This document shows positions 1 through 8,664 of a stretch of 64,000 nucleotides of DNA, piece after piece; positions within the stretch are counted from its first letter, which is position 1, and each line of letters begins with the position of its first letter. Under the pieces are notes generated by a model that was not told the origin of the DNA, did not search any database, and saw only the letters and a list, made by a program, of their open reading frames with translations. Where the stretch lies: assembly GCF_947486615.1 (NCBI RefSeq), contig NZ_CANKUD010000004.1, forward strand, positions 310,001-374,000, in the 5' to 3' direction. Source of the stretch: an uncultured Modestobacter sp. (GTDB lineage Bacteria; Actinomycetota; Actinomycetes; Mycobacteriales; Geodermatophilaceae). The translations under genes and the position numbers were made by a program.

Positions 1-75
1 AACGCATGCCGACCGAACGCATGCCGACCGAACGCATGCCGACCGAACGCATGCCGACCGAACGCATGCTGACCG
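1..75 (+). repeat. 15-bp tandem repeat, five copies, at a gene start
   Basis: Five head-to-tail copies of a 15-bp unit (aacgcatgccgaccg) fill the first 75 bases. The last copy differs by one base (ccg to ctg). The unit is in frame with the hydrolase that follows and would encode Met-Pro-Thr-Glu-Arg, so each copy offers its own ATG at 6, 21, 36, 51 and 66. The array may continue left of the window. Confidence 0.95.
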
Positions 76-926
76 TCGTGCCCGGTGTCGAGCTGTGGGT
101 CGAGGAGCGCGGCGCACCCGGCGCCACCGCCGTCCTGCTGGTGATGGGGGCGGCCTCCAGCGGTCTGGTCTGGCCCGAACCGCTGGTGGACCGGTTGGCG
201 CGCGACCACCGGGTCGTCCGCTACGACCACCGCGACACCGGCCGGTCGACCGCGGCCTTCGAGGACGCCCCGTACGCCCTCCGGGACCTGGCCACCGACG
301 CGGTCGCCGTCCTCGACGCGCTGGACGTCGACCGGGCCCACGTGGTCGGGATGTCGATGGGTGGCCTGCTGGTGCAGCTGCTGCTGCTCGACCACCCGGA
401 CCGGCTGCGCAGCGCCACCCTCTTCTGCACCGGCGCGCTCGCCGGCGCCGGCGGGGAGCCGCCGCCCGGACCGTCGGAGGCACTGCTGGCCTGGTGGGCG
501 ACCATGGCCGAGCCCCGGGACGAGGCGGCCGAGCTCGACTGGCGGGTGGCGCACTGGCAGCTGCTGCACGGCAGTGGGCTGCCGGTCGACCCGGCGGAGT
601 GGCGGGAGACCGAGGAGCGGGTGCGCGCGCACTCCGGGGGCTTCCGGTCAGCGCTCGCCCACGCGTCGGCCGACCCGGGCGGGCTCGACCGTGGTGCCGA
701 GCTGTCCGGGGTCGCCGTCCCCACCCTCGTGGTCGAGGCACCGGCGGACCCGGCCTACCCGCCGCCGAGCGCGCAGCACCTCGCCGCGGCCATCGGGACG
801 GGCTCCGGGGGTGCGCCGGCGCGGCTGGTGACGGTGCCGGGGATGGGGCACGCGCTGCCGGCGGGCGTCCTGGGCCCGTTCGGGGACGTGGTCGCCGGGC
901 ACCTGGCGGCGGTCGACGCCGGCTGA
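66..926 (+). CDS. alpha/beta hydrolase
   Basis: Predicted serine hydrolase of the alpha/beta fold, about 286 residues, cytoplasmic (no signal peptide). The nucleophile elbow GMSMG is at residues 95-99 with Ser97. The expected catalytic His is in GMGHALP about 25 residues from the end, and an acidic residue lies before it in EAPADP. The RYDHRDTGRS stretch near residue 55 is typical of the esterase/haloperoxidase-like branch. The frame is open through the upstream repeat, so the true start could be any of five ATGs; 66 is chosen because it gives a normal family N-terminus. The substrate cannot be told from sequence. Confidence 0.85.
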   Translation: MLTVVPGVELWVEERGAPGATAVLLVMGAASSGLVWPEPLVDRLARDHRVVRYDHRDTGRSTAAFEDAPYALRDLATDAVAVLDALDVDRAHVVGMSMGGLLVQLLLLDHPDRLRSATLFCTGALAGAGGEPPPGPSEALLAWWATMAEPRDEAAELDWRVAHWQLLHGSGLPVDPAEWRETEERVRAHSGGFRSALAHASADPGGLDRGAELSGVAVPTLVVEAPADPAYPPPSAQHLAAAIGTGSGGAPARLVTVPGMGHALPAGVLGPFGDVVAGHLAAVDAG

Positions 927-997
927 CCGGGGCGGCGCCGGGCAGGCGGTACCTCCCCGCAGGCGTGGGAGCGCTCACCGGACGGTAGGAACACCCC

Positions 998-1999
998 ATG
1001 GAGTTCCGACACCTCGGCCGCAGCGGCCTCAAGATCAGCGAGATCACCTACGGCAACTGGATCACCCACGGCGGGCAGGTGGAGGCCGAGGCCGCCACCG
1101 CGTGCGTGCGTGCCGCGCTGGACGCCGGCATCACCACCTTCGACACCGCCGACGTCTACGCCGAGGGGCGGGCCGAGACGGTGCTGGGCAAGGCGCTGGC
1201 CGGCGAGCGGCGCAGCGGCATCGAGATCTTCAGCAAGGTCTACTGGCCGACCGGTCCGGGCGCGAACGACCGAGGCCTGTCCCGCAAGCACGTGCTGGAG
1301 TCGATCGACGGCTCGCTGACGCGGCTGGGCACCGACTACCTCGACCTCTACCAGGCGCACCGGTTCGACTACGAGACGCCGCTGGAGGAGACGATGCAGG
1401 CCTTCGCCGACGTCGTCCGCAGCGGGAAGGCGCTCTACATCGGCGTCTCGGAGTGGCGGGCGGAGGAGATCCGCGCCGGCAAGGCGCTGGCCGACGAGCT
1501 GAAGGTCCCGCTGGTGTCCAACCAGCCGCAGTACTCCGCGCTGCACCGGGTGCCCGAGGCCGAGGTCATCCCGACCTCCCGTGAGCTGGGCATCAGCCAG
1601 ATCGTGTTCTCGCCCATCGCCCAGGGCGTGCTCACCGGCAAGTACCAGCCCGGTGCCGAGCCGCCGGCCGGCTCGCGGGCCACCGATCAGAAGGGCGGCG
1701 GGGCGGGCATGATCGCCCGCTGGATGGACGACGACGTCCTCGCCCGGGTGCAGGAGCTCAAGCCGATCGCCGATGACCTGGGGCTGTCCATGGCGACCCT
1801 GGCGGTGGCCTGGGTGCTGCAGGAGGAGAACGTCGCCGCGGCGATCATCGGCGCCAGCCGGCCCGAGCAGGTGACCGACAACGTCAAGGCCTCCGGCGTC
1901 CGGCTCGACGCCGACGTCAAGCGCCGGATCGACGAGGTGCTCGCCCCGGTGGCCAACACCGACCCGGCCCTGACCAAGAGCCCGAACCCGCGCCCCTGA
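998..1999 (+). CDS. aldo/keto reductase, KvB-like (AKR6 type)
   Basis: NADPH-dependent aldo/keto reductase of 333 residues, resembling voltage-gated potassium channel beta-subunit-like reductases. The catalytic tetrad can be read as Asp49 and Tyr54 (FDTADVY), Lys80 (FSKVYW) and His121 (YQAHRFD). The late cofactor segment IIGASRPEQV is present near the C-terminus. It would reduce aldehydes or ketones in the cytosol. It stands alone on the plus strand, 71 bp after the hydrolase; a GGTAGGAA stretch ten bases before the ATG may serve as ribosome binding site. A potassium channel gene lies at 7.6-8.6 kb, but nothing in the sequence links the two. Confidence 0.93.
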   Translation: MEFRHLGRSGLKISEITYGNWITHGGQVEAEAATACVRAALDAGITTFDTADVYAEGRAETVLGKALAGERRSGIEIFSKVYWPTGPGANDRGLSRKHVLESIDGSLTRLGTDYLDLYQAHRFDYETPLEETMQAFADVVRSGKALYIGVSEWRAEEIRAGKALADELKVPLVSNQPQYSALHRVPEAEVIPTSRELGISQIVFSPIAQGVLTGKYQPGAEPPAGSRATDQKGGGAGMIARWMDDDVLARVQELKPIADDLGLSMATLAVAWVLQEENVAAAIIGASRPEQVTDNVKASGVRLDADVKRRIDEVLAPVANTDPALTKSPNPRP

Positions 2000-2050
2000 A
2001 CGGCCGGGCCGGGGTGGGTGGCCCACCGGCCGCCCACCCCGGCCGTGCGG

Positions 2051-2605
2051 TCAGCCGGTGACGGCGGCGCAGGCGATGCCGGTGACCTCGTCGGCGCCGG
2101 CCTCGGCGGTCGCCGACGGGTCGGCCGAGAGGGCGCTGACGATGAGGGTCGTGCCGTCCTCGTCGAGCAGCTCGGCCAGCTCGATGTCCACGGCCGAGCT
2201 GAGCTCACCGACCCCGTCCTCGGTGACCACGAGTTCGGGCAGGTCCGTGTCGGGCAGCGGGTCGCCGAGCCCGGTCCAGGTGCCGATGTCGGTCGGGTCG
2301 GCGGAGGTGGCAGGCGCCTCGCAGGAGGCCGTGCCGTACAGCTCGAGCGGGTGGTCGCCCGGCGGCAGGCCGTTGGCCCGCACGGCGACCTCGGCCCCGG
2401 TCCCGGTGTCGGTGAAGGTCACGTTGCCCACCCGGGTGCCCTCCGGGTCGAGCAGGTCGGCGGTCTCCTCGACCGGCACCTCCGGCTGCTCGGTGATCTC
2501 GGGCTCGTCCGCGGTGAAGTTGCCGCCCGCGCCGGTCGGGTTGTCCCCGCAGGCGGCGAGCGCGAGCAGGAGGGCGGCGGCGGGCAGGACGGCGGAACGC
2601 TTCAC
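2051..2605 (-). CDS. lipoprotein with degenerate Cu/Zn-superoxide-dismutase-like domain
   Basis: Secreted lipoprotein of 184 residues. A Lys-Arg N-terminus leads into a hydrophobic stretch ending in LLALAAC, a lipobox. The GTG at 2605 is chosen because GAGGAG lies eight bases upstream and the lipobox is then well placed. The mature part has the pattern of the Cu/Zn SOD fold (VGNVTFTDTGTG, then VRANGLPPGDHPLELYGTASCE, then a DLPELVVTEDG strand). The metal-binding histidines of the HxH motif are replaced (HPLELYG), so copper and zinc catalysis is unlikely. What is seen is fold-like similarity only; the role is unknown. It is transcribed convergently toward the aldo/keto reductase. Confidence 0.7.
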   Translation of the reverse strand: MKRSAVLPAAALLLALAACGDNPTGAGGNFTADEPEITEQPEVPVEETADLLDPEGTRVGNVTFTDTGTGAEVAVRANGLPPGDHPLELYGTASCEAPATSADPTDIGTWTGLGDPLPDTDLPELVVTEDGVGELSSAVDIELAELLDEDGTTLIVSALSADPSATAEAGADEVTGIACAAVTG

Positions 2606-2724
2606 GTGGGTGCTCCTCGGCGGGTGATGTCCGGTCCGCCGTGGGGTGCCCGGGTGGCCGCCCGGCGACACGTCGACCGCCGGGTGTCACCAACACGTCA
2701 TCCCCGCAGGCCGCGAGGGCGCGG

Positions 2725-4224
2725 TCAGGGGATGCGGTTCTCCGGCAGGGTGGCCGGCCCGCGGCTGGGCGGAGGGCGGCGCCCGGACGCGGAGTGCCGC
2801 TGCACCTGCGCCGGGGTGATCCGCGGCAGCTCGCTGGTGAGCCAGCGCACCGGCCGCCGCTGCGCGGGCCGCCGGGCGGCGAGGAAGTCCAGCGCGATCG
2901 CCGCCGTCCAGGACTGGTCCCGGCTGCCGAGGGTCTCCCCGGTCACCGGCTGGTAGTACTCGGCGAAGTCGCAGTCGATCAGCTGCGAGAGCCCGGCCAG
3001 CCGCAGCTGGTTGGCCGCCTCCGGCTCGCCCGACCGGTTCAGCGCCCAGGCCATCAGCCAGTTCAGCACCGGCCACTGCGGACCGCGCCAGTAGGTCTGC
3101 TCCCGGAACCCCGGCGAGGCGGGGGAGACCGAGGGGACGACGGGCCAGCGCAGCCGCGAGTGCCCGCACCACCGCGGGCCGAGCAGCAGGTCGCGCTGCC
3201 GGCGGGTGAGGGCCTCGTCGCCGCCGCACAGCAGCGGGGCGAACCCGGCGGCGCTCTCCACGTCCAGCCACCGGCCGGTGCGCAGGTCCAGGTCGCGGGC
3301 CAGGCCGGTCTCGGGGTTCACCGAGCGCAGCACGCCGGTGCGGAACCGGCGCGCGATGGCCCGGGACTGCTCGACGCCCCCGGCGGTGCCCCCGCCGATG
3401 CCCAGCTCCTCGCCCATGTCGGCGAGCAGGTCGCTGGCCGCGGCCAGCAGCGCGGAGACCAGCACGTCGCCCACCACGAAGTCGCCGCTGGCCCGGTAGG
3501 CGGCGTCGTCGTAGCGAGCCCGGACCTTCTGCTCCAGCAGCCACAGGTAGCGGGCGTACTCGGCGTCGGTGGGCCGTTGCGAGGGGTCGGCGACGTGGGC
3601 CAGGTCGGCGCGGACGAACGGGGGCATGTCCGGTTGCGGGTGCACGTTGGCGTAGGGCTCGTCCCAGCGCGGAGAGTCGTCCATCCCCGACTCCCAGCCG
3701 TGGTGGATCTCCACCAGGCCGTAGGAGTACGGGTCGCGGGCGGTCGCCAGGTAGGAGTGCCAGGCCAGCCACTGGTCGAAGGTCTCCCGCACGAACTCCT
3801 CGGCCAGCTCCTGGTCGGCGCCGCCCTTGCGGCGGGCGTCGTGCAGGATCCGGGACAGCGCGATGACGTGGATCGGCGGCTGGCAGATGCCCGACGTGGC
3901 CACCCCGGCCGGGCGGGCCGCGGCCACCTGGGTGCGCCACCGCTCCGGGCCGGGGAAGTAGTCGCTGGGGGAGTGGAACAGGATGTGCGGGATCATCCCG
4001 GTCGCCCACTGCCCGGACAGCAGGCTGCGCAGCTCGGCCAGTGCGCGGGGCACCGACACGGTCGCGATGCCGAGCGCGACGAAGCCGGCGTCCCAGCTCC
4101 ACATGTGCGGGTAGAGCGTGGGCGAGGCGACGGTGAACGCGCCCCGGTCGTTGGCCCGCAGGACGTAGCCGGCACGGCCGGACATCAGCCCGATCTCCAC
4201 CGCACTCGGTTGGGACACGGTCAT
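2725..4224 (-). CDS. GH63-type glycoside hydrolase (glucosylglycerate/mannosylglycerate hydrolase-like)
   Basis: An (alpha/alpha)6-type glycosidase of 499 residues without signal peptide, so probably cytoplasmic. Motifs include YPHMWSWDAGF near residue 40, HHGWESGMDDSPRWDEP around residue 175 and TYWRGPQWPVLNWLM in the last third. These match the mannosylglycerate/glucosylglycerate hydrolase group of GH63-like enzymes, which release glycerate from compatible solutes. In such enzymes an Asp in the WESGMD region and a Glu further on are catalytic. The compatible-solute substrate is inferred from family resemblance; a trehalase-like or debranching role is the alternative. It is transcribed alone. 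Confidence 0.72.
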   Translation of the reverse strand: MTVSQPSAVEIGLMSGRAGYVLRANDRGAFTVASPTLYPHMWSWDAGFVALGIATVSVPRALAELRSLLSGQWATGMIPHILFHSPSDYFPGPERWRTQVAAARPAGVATSGICQPPIHVIALSRILHDARRKGGADQELAEEFVRETFDQWLAWHSYLATARDPYSYGLVEIHHGWESGMDDSPRWDEPYANVHPQPDMPPFVRADLAHVADPSQRPTDAEYARYLWLLEQKVRARYDDAAYRASGDFVVGDVLVSALLAAASDLLADMGEELGIGGGTAGGVEQSRAIARRFRTGVLRSVNPETGLARDLDLRTGRWLDVESAAGFAPLLCGGDEALTRRQRDLLLGPRWCGHSRLRWPVVPSVSPASPGFREQTYWRGPQWPVLNWLMAWALNRSGEPEAANQLRLAGLSQLIDCDFAEYYQPVTGETLGSRDQSWTAAIALDFLAARRPAQRRPVRWLTSELPRITPAQVQRHSASGRRPPPSRGPATLPENRIP

Positions 4225-4335
4225 CTGCAGGTCCGTTCCTCTCGCCGGTCGTCGGCATCCTCACCCGGGACCCGGGGGTGACGGGTGCGAGTTCACCAGA
4301 ACGTCACGCACCGGGGGTCGACCCGCTCCCGAGTG

Positions 4336-5700
4336 TCACCCCCGTACGGCCGGCTCGCTCTCCCGGGTGCGCGCCCCACCCCACCACGGGGCCTGGGCGA
4401 GCAGGTACAGCACCACCCCGACGGCCAGCATCAGCCCGGCCCGCAGCCAGGTGGTGGCCTCCTGCTGCCACAGCAGCAGCAGGCAGGAGCCGATGGCGAG
4501 CACCGGCAGCACCACGGGCGCGGTGAAGTGCTCCTCGGCCACCCGGTCGCGGCGCAGCACGAGCACCGCGACGTTGGTGCTGAGGAAAACCAGCAGGAGC
4601 AGCAGGACGACGATGTTGGCCAGCGCGCCGAGGTCGCCGATCAGGGTGAGCGCCATGGCCACCGCGGTGGTCACCGCGATCGCCACCCACGGCGTCCGCC
4701 GGCCCGGCAGCACCCGGCCCAGCACCGGCGGCAGCAGCCGCTGCTCGGCCAGGCCGAACACCATCCGGCTGGCCATGATCATCGTCAGCAGCGCGCCGTT
4801 GGCCACGGCGACCAGCGCGATGGCGCTGAAGAGCTGGTCGGGGACGCCGATCCCGGTCGCCTGCACCACCGCCAGCAGCGGGCCGGAGGAGGCGGCCAGC
4901 TCGTCGGCGGGCAGCACGATCGAGGCCGCCAGCCCGACGAGCACGTAGACCACGCCGGCGGTCAGCAGCGCACCGAACAGCGCCCGCGGGTAGACCCGGC
5001 GCACGTCGCGCACCTCCTCGGCGACGTTGGCCGAGGTCTCGAAGCCGACGAAGGAGTAGTAGGCCAGGATCGCCGCGGCCAGCACCGCCGAGCCCGCCGA
5101 GACGCCCTCCGGGAACTCGACCACCCGGCCGGGGTCGCCGTCGCCGCGGCCGAACACGATCGCCCCGAGCACGACGACCAGCACCAGACCGGACACCTCG
5201 ACCACGGTCATCGCCACGTTGGCCCGCACCGACTCCTGGATGCCCCGGGCGTTCAGCAGCGCGACCAGCAGGAGGAAGACGAGGGCAGCGGGCACGGCCG
5301 GGACGTCGAGGAACACGCCGAGGTAGTCGCCGGCGAAGGCCAGCGACAGGCCCGCGGCGCTGGTGACGCCCGCGGCGAGCATGCAGTAGCCGACCAGGAA
5401 CGACACCACCGGACGGCGGAAGGCACGCTCGGCGAAGACCGCCGAGCCACCGGCCCGCGGGTACTTGGTGACCAGCTCGGCGTAGGAGGCCGCGGTGAGC
5501 ATCGCCAGCCCGAGGGCGACCAGCAGCGGCACCCACAGCGCCCCGCCGACCTCACCGGCGATCTCCCCGACCAGCGCGTAGATGCCCGCGCCCAGCACGT
5601 CGCCCAGGATGAACAGGTAGAGCAGCTTGCCGCTCACCGCCCGGCGCAGTGCGGTGTCCTCGCCCGCGGGGGCGCTGGTCTGCTGTTCGTGCTGGTCCAC
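4336..5700 (-). CDS. APC-superfamily amino acid permease
   Basis: Integral membrane transporter of about 454 residues with roughly 12 hydrophobic segments. The signature of amino acid/polyamine/organocation permeases is near the N-terminus (GDVLGAGIYALVGEIAGEVGG) followed by YAELVTKYPRAGGSAVF. It probably imports amino acids by proton symport; the substrate is unknown. The GTG at 5700 gives a normal short cytoplasmic tail before the first membrane segment. The frame stays open to a TTG at 5775. The gene lies between the glycosidase and the divergent EAL gene. Confidence 0.88.
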   Translation of the reverse strand: MDQHEQQTSAPAGEDTALRRAVSGKLLYLFILGDVLGAGIYALVGEIAGEVGGALWVPLLVALGLAMLTAASYAELVTKYPRAGGSAVFAERAFRRPVVSFLVGYCMLAAGVTSAAGLSLAFAGDYLGVFLDVPAVPAALVFLLLVALLNARGIQESVRANVAMTVVEVSGLVLVVVLGAIVFGRGDGDPGRVVEFPEGVSAGSAVLAAAILAYYSFVGFETSANVAEEVRDVRRVYPRALFGALLTAGVVYVLVGLAASIVLPADELAASSGPLLAVVQATGIGVPDQLFSAIALVAVANGALLTMIMASRMVFGLAEQRLLPPVLGRVLPGRRTPWVAIAVTTAVAMALTLIGDLGALANIVVLLLLLVFLSTNVAVLVLRRDRVAEEHFTAPVVLPVLAIGSCLLLLWQQEATTWLRAGLMLAVGVVLYLLAQAPWWGGARTRESEPAVRG

Positions 5701-5876
5701 CGGCCGAGTCTCAGGTGGGGTCCCCGGGGCGGCAACCGCAGCGGCGTACGTGCCCCTCCCGGGTGACCCGCTCAACCGATCACCTCCCGCTGCCGATCAT
5801 CGCTGGGCAGGGTGAGCACGACGGCCACGCGTCCACGGACGGGCGTGGTGGCCGCCGAGGACAGGGAGGGGCGGAC

Positions 5877-7166
5877 GTGGTGGCAGGAGCCGGCGACGTC
5901 GTCGGGGGAGGATCGGCGCAGGTGCCGGACGGCGGGTGGGCCGCCGCGCTCGACGCCGTCCTCGCCGACCCTGCCCAGCCGCGGCTGGTGTTCCAGCCGA
6001 TCGTCGACCTGCGCCGCGGGGTGGTGGCCGGGTACGAGGCGCTGTCGCGGTTCGACGGGCCCCCCGGGTGCGGCCCGGACCGGTGGTTCGCCATGGCCGA
6101 CACGCTGGGCCTGGGCGCCCGGCTGGAGGCCCGCGTGGTCGCCGCCGCGCTGGTCGCCCGCGCCGAGCTGCCCCAGCACCGCTTCCTCAGCGTCAACGTC
6201 AGCCCGCACCTGCTCACCGAGCCCGAGCTGGCCGGCGTCCTGCTGGCCGCCGACGACCTCACCGGTCTCGTGCTCGAGCTCACCGAACACGTGGCCGTGG
6301 AGGACGCCGGGCCGCTGATCGCCCTGCTCGACCGGCTGCGCAGCGTCGGGGCGGCCGTCGCCCTGGACGACGCGGGCTCGGGCTACTCCGGGCTGCAGCA
6401 GCTGGCCCGGCTGCGCCCGGACTTCGTGAAGCTGGACCGCGCGCTGGTCGACCACGCCGACCGGGACGAGGCGAAGCTGGCCCTGGCCGAGCTGCTGGGC
6501 ACCTACGCCGGCCGGCTGGACGCCTGGCTGCTGGTGGAGGGCATCGAGCGGGTGGAGGAGCTGGAGGCCTTCGTCCGGCTCGGCGTCCCGCTGGCCCAGG
6601 GGTACCTGCTGGCCGAGCCCGGGCCGGGCTGGCCCGCCCTGCGCCCCGGGGTCTCCGCGCAGCTGCAGGCGATGGCCGCCCGCAGCGCCGCCGCCGACCA
6701 GGTGGCCGCCCTGGTCGAGGTCGCACCCACGGTGCGCTCCGGCGACCCGGCCGGCGACCCCGCGGCGCTGACCGCGGCCGCCCGCCTGCTCGCCGCCGAC
6801 CCGGGCCTGGACCTGGTGGTCGCGGTGGACGACCTGGGCTGCCCGGTGTACCTGGTGCGCCCCGGCCAGCGCGACACCGAGGCCGGCACCGACGTGCAGC
6901 TGGTGCCGGTGAGCCTGCGGGTGCGGCCCGCCGCGCAGCTGGTCGAGGTGATCACCCGGGCGATGACCCGGGTCGCGGCCCGCCGGTTCGACCCGGTGCT
7001 GTGCGTCGACGAGACCGGCCGGCTGCTCGGTCTCGTCCGTCCCGAGCGGATGACCCTCCGCCTGGCCGAGCTCTACAGCGGCGCGGGCACCGAGCTCGTG
7101 ACCTCCCACGCCACCCCCGGTCCGGCTCCCGCCGAGCCGGCACTCACCCCAGGAGCGCCCCGATGA
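5877..7166 (+). CDS. EAL-domain cyclic-di-GMP phosphodiesterase
   Basis: Cytosolic protein of 429 residues. An EAL domain occupies about residues 20-260 and would hydrolyse cyclic di-GMP to pGpG. The metal and substrate residues look intact: EAL at 54-56, NVSPHLL, LELTEH, DDAGSGYSGL (usually DDFGTGYSSL), PDFVKLDRALV, VEGIE and the closing QGYLLAEP. About 150 C-terminal residues follow, with two beta-rich segments (LVVAVDDLGCPVYLV and PVLCVDETGRLLGLV) resembling a CBS-like sensory pair. The GTG at 5877 has a GGGAGGGG ribosome site just upstream. Its stop overlaps the start of the next gene (ATGA), so it heads a three-gene operon with two DUF1059 proteins. Confidence 0.88.
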   Translation: MVAGAGDVVGGGSAQVPDGGWAAALDAVLADPAQPRLVFQPIVDLRRGVVAGYEALSRFDGPPGCGPDRWFAMADTLGLGARLEARVVAAALVARAELPQHRFLSVNVSPHLLTEPELAGVLLAADDLTGLVLELTEHVAVEDAGPLIALLDRLRSVGAAVALDDAGSGYSGLQQLARLRPDFVKLDRALVDHADRDEAKLALAELLGTYAGRLDAWLLVEGIERVEELEAFVRLGVPLAQGYLLAEPGPGWPALRPGVSAQLQAMAARSAAADQVAALVEVAPTVRSGDPAGDPAALTAAARLLAADPGLDLVVAVDDLGCPVYLVRPGQRDTEAGTDVQLVPVSLRVRPAAQLVEVITRAMTRVAARRFDPVLCVDETGRLLGLVRPERMTLRLAELYSGAGTELVTSHATPGPAPAEPALTPGAPR

Positions 7167-7360
7167 AGCAGTTCGACTGTGCCGACCTCGTCCCTGGCTG
7201 CGTCGGCAGTTTCCGCGCCGCCACCGCCGACGAGATCATCGCCCTCGGCCGGGTGCACGCCGCGATCCACCACGACCTGCACGGCGAGGACTACACCCCC
7301 GAGATCGAGGCGGCCGTCCGGTCGCTGATCCGGGACGTCACCCCGGTGGCCGCGGCGTGA
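7163..7360 (+). CDS. small DUF1059 protein (first copy)
   Basis: A 65-residue protein beginning MKQFDCADLVPGC. The paired cysteines and the central His-rich stretch (HAAIHHDLHGED) are typical of DUF1059, a small family of unknown function common in Actinobacteria and Archaea. The start overlaps the stop of the EAL gene as ATGA, with AGGAG about eight bases before it, so translation is coupled. The Cys/His pattern suggests metal or redox chemistry, but that is inference. Confidence 0.85.
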   Translation: MKQFDCADLVPGCVGSFRAATADEIIALGRVHAAIHHDLHGEDYTPEIEAAVRSLIRDVTPVAAA

Positions 7361-7533
7361 AGCAGTTCGACTGCGCCGACGTCGTCCCCGGGTGCGGAGC
7401 GGGCTTCCGCGCCCCGACCGTCGCCGAGCTGCTCGCGCACGGCCGGCTGCACGCCGCGCACGCGCACGGCAAGGCCGAGCCGGACATGCCCGCGGTGGAC
7501 GTCGCGGTGTCCGCGGCCATCCGGGACGCCTGA
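7357..7533 (+). CDS. small DUF1059 protein (second copy)
   Basis: A 58-residue protein starting at a GTG that overlaps the previous stop (GTGA). Its N-terminus repeats that of the first copy almost exactly (MKQFDCADVVPGCGAGFRA). It keeps both cysteines and a His-containing helix (HAAHAHGK), then diverges. It is a tandem duplicate of the gene before it. Very short genes like this are easily missed. Confidence 0.82.
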   Translation: MKQFDCADVVPGCGAGFRAPTVAELLAHGRLHAAHAHGKAEPDMPAVDVAVSAAIRDA

Positions 7534-7562
7534 GCGCGCTCCCGCCCGGTCGACCGGCCGGC

Positions 7563-8591
7563 TCAGCCGTGGTCGACGGAGGAGCGGTGCGCCTTGACGA
7601 CGACGAGCACGTCCTCGCTCTGCAGCGTGCCGATGAGCGGGTCGTCGAAGCGCAGCGTGCGCCCGCCGCGGGCCACGGAGAGCACCACGTCGCGCAGCTG
7701 ACGCGGCCCCAGCCCCACCTCCGACGGGGTGACCGTGCGCTGCTGCAGGTCCAGGCCCCGCCCGCTGGTCAGCAGGTCCTCCACGACGGCCACGACGCCG
7801 GGCTGGTCGGTGGACAGGCCCAGCAGCCGCCCGGACGTCGCCGAGGAGGTGATCACCGAGTCGGCGCCGGACTGGCGGAGCAGGCTGGCGTTCTCCTCCT
7901 CGCGCACGCTGGCGGTGATCGGCACCGTCGGGTTGAGCTGGCGCACGGTGAGGGTGATCAGCACCGAGGCGTCGTCCCGGTCGGCGGCGACGATCACGGC
8001 CCGGGCCTTCTCCACCGAGGTGCGGCGGAGGACGTCGGTGCGCCCTGCGTCGCCGAGCACGCCGGTGAAGCCGGCCGAGGTGGCCTCCTCGATGGCCCGC
8101 GGGTCGGGGTCGACGACGAGGATGTGCTCGGCGTCGGTACCGGTGCTGAGCAGGGCGCGGATCGCGCTGCGGCCCTTGGTGCCGTAGCCGCACACGACGA
8201 CGTGCTGGCGCACGCGAGACCTCCAGCGTCGGATCCGGAACTCCTCCCGGGAGCGCGCGGTCAGCGCCTCCAGGGTCGTCCCGATGAGGATGAGCAGGAA
8301 GGTGACCCGCAGGGGCGTGATCACCAGGATGTTGACCAGTCGCGCCCCCGGTTCCACCGGCACGATGTCGCCGTAGCCGGTGGTGGAGAGGGTGACGGTG
8401 GCGTAGTACGTGGCGTCCAGCAGGCTGATCTCACCGCCACCGTTGGCGTCCCGGTAGCCGTCCCGGTCGAGGTAGACGATCAGCACGGTGGCGATGAGCA
8501 CCACGGCGGCGATCACGACCCGCCGCCAGACCTGGCGGGCGGGGGACTCCTCGGTGTGCGGCAGGTGGACGCCGCTGTGGTCGTCGTTCAT
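7563..8591 (-). CDS. two-TM potassium channel with RCK (TrkA-N) domain
   Basis: Potassium channel subunit of 342 residues. There are two membrane helices (about residues 25-42 and 85-106) with the selectivity filter TTGYGD at residues 70-75 between them. A cytosolic RCK domain follows, starting with the nucleotide-binding glycine motif VVVCGYGTKG near residue 137, then a TrkA-C-like tail. It should form a tetrameric channel gated by ligand binding to the RCK ring (nucleotide, calcium or cyclic di-AMP in relatives). It stands alone, convergent with the DUF1059 genes. The kdp uptake system at 38-48 kb is a second potassium system in the window. Confidence 0.93.
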   Translation of the reverse strand: MNDDHSGVHLPHTEESPARQVWRRVVIAAVVLIATVLIVYLDRDGYRDANGGGEISLLDATYYATVTLSTTGYGDIVPVEPGARLVNILVITPLRVTFLLILIGTTLEALTARSREEFRIRRWRSRVRQHVVVCGYGTKGRSAIRALLSTGTDAEHILVVDPDPRAIEEATSAGFTGVLGDAGRTDVLRRTSVEKARAVIVAADRDDASVLITLTVRQLNPTVPITASVREEENASLLRQSGADSVITSSATSGRLLGLSTDQPGVVAVVEDLLTSGRGLDLQQRTVTPSEVGLGPRQLRDVVLSVARGGRTLRFDDPLIGTLQSEDVLVVVKAHRSSVDHG

Positions 8592-8664
8592 CGGCCCGGC
8601 CGGTCTCCCGTCACCGGCGGGACGATAGCCGCCCGACCGCGGCGGGGCGGGGCCGACCGGCCGC

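Noticed and set aside
1-75. CRISPR array
   Set aside because: The 15-bp units are directly adjacent with no spacers. No CRISPR array or cas gene was seen anywhere in the window.
2641-4281. Long plus-strand open frame opposite the glycosidase
   Set aside because: It is the complement of a well-conserved enzyme gene in GC-rich DNA and has low-complexity Gly/Arg/Ala composition.
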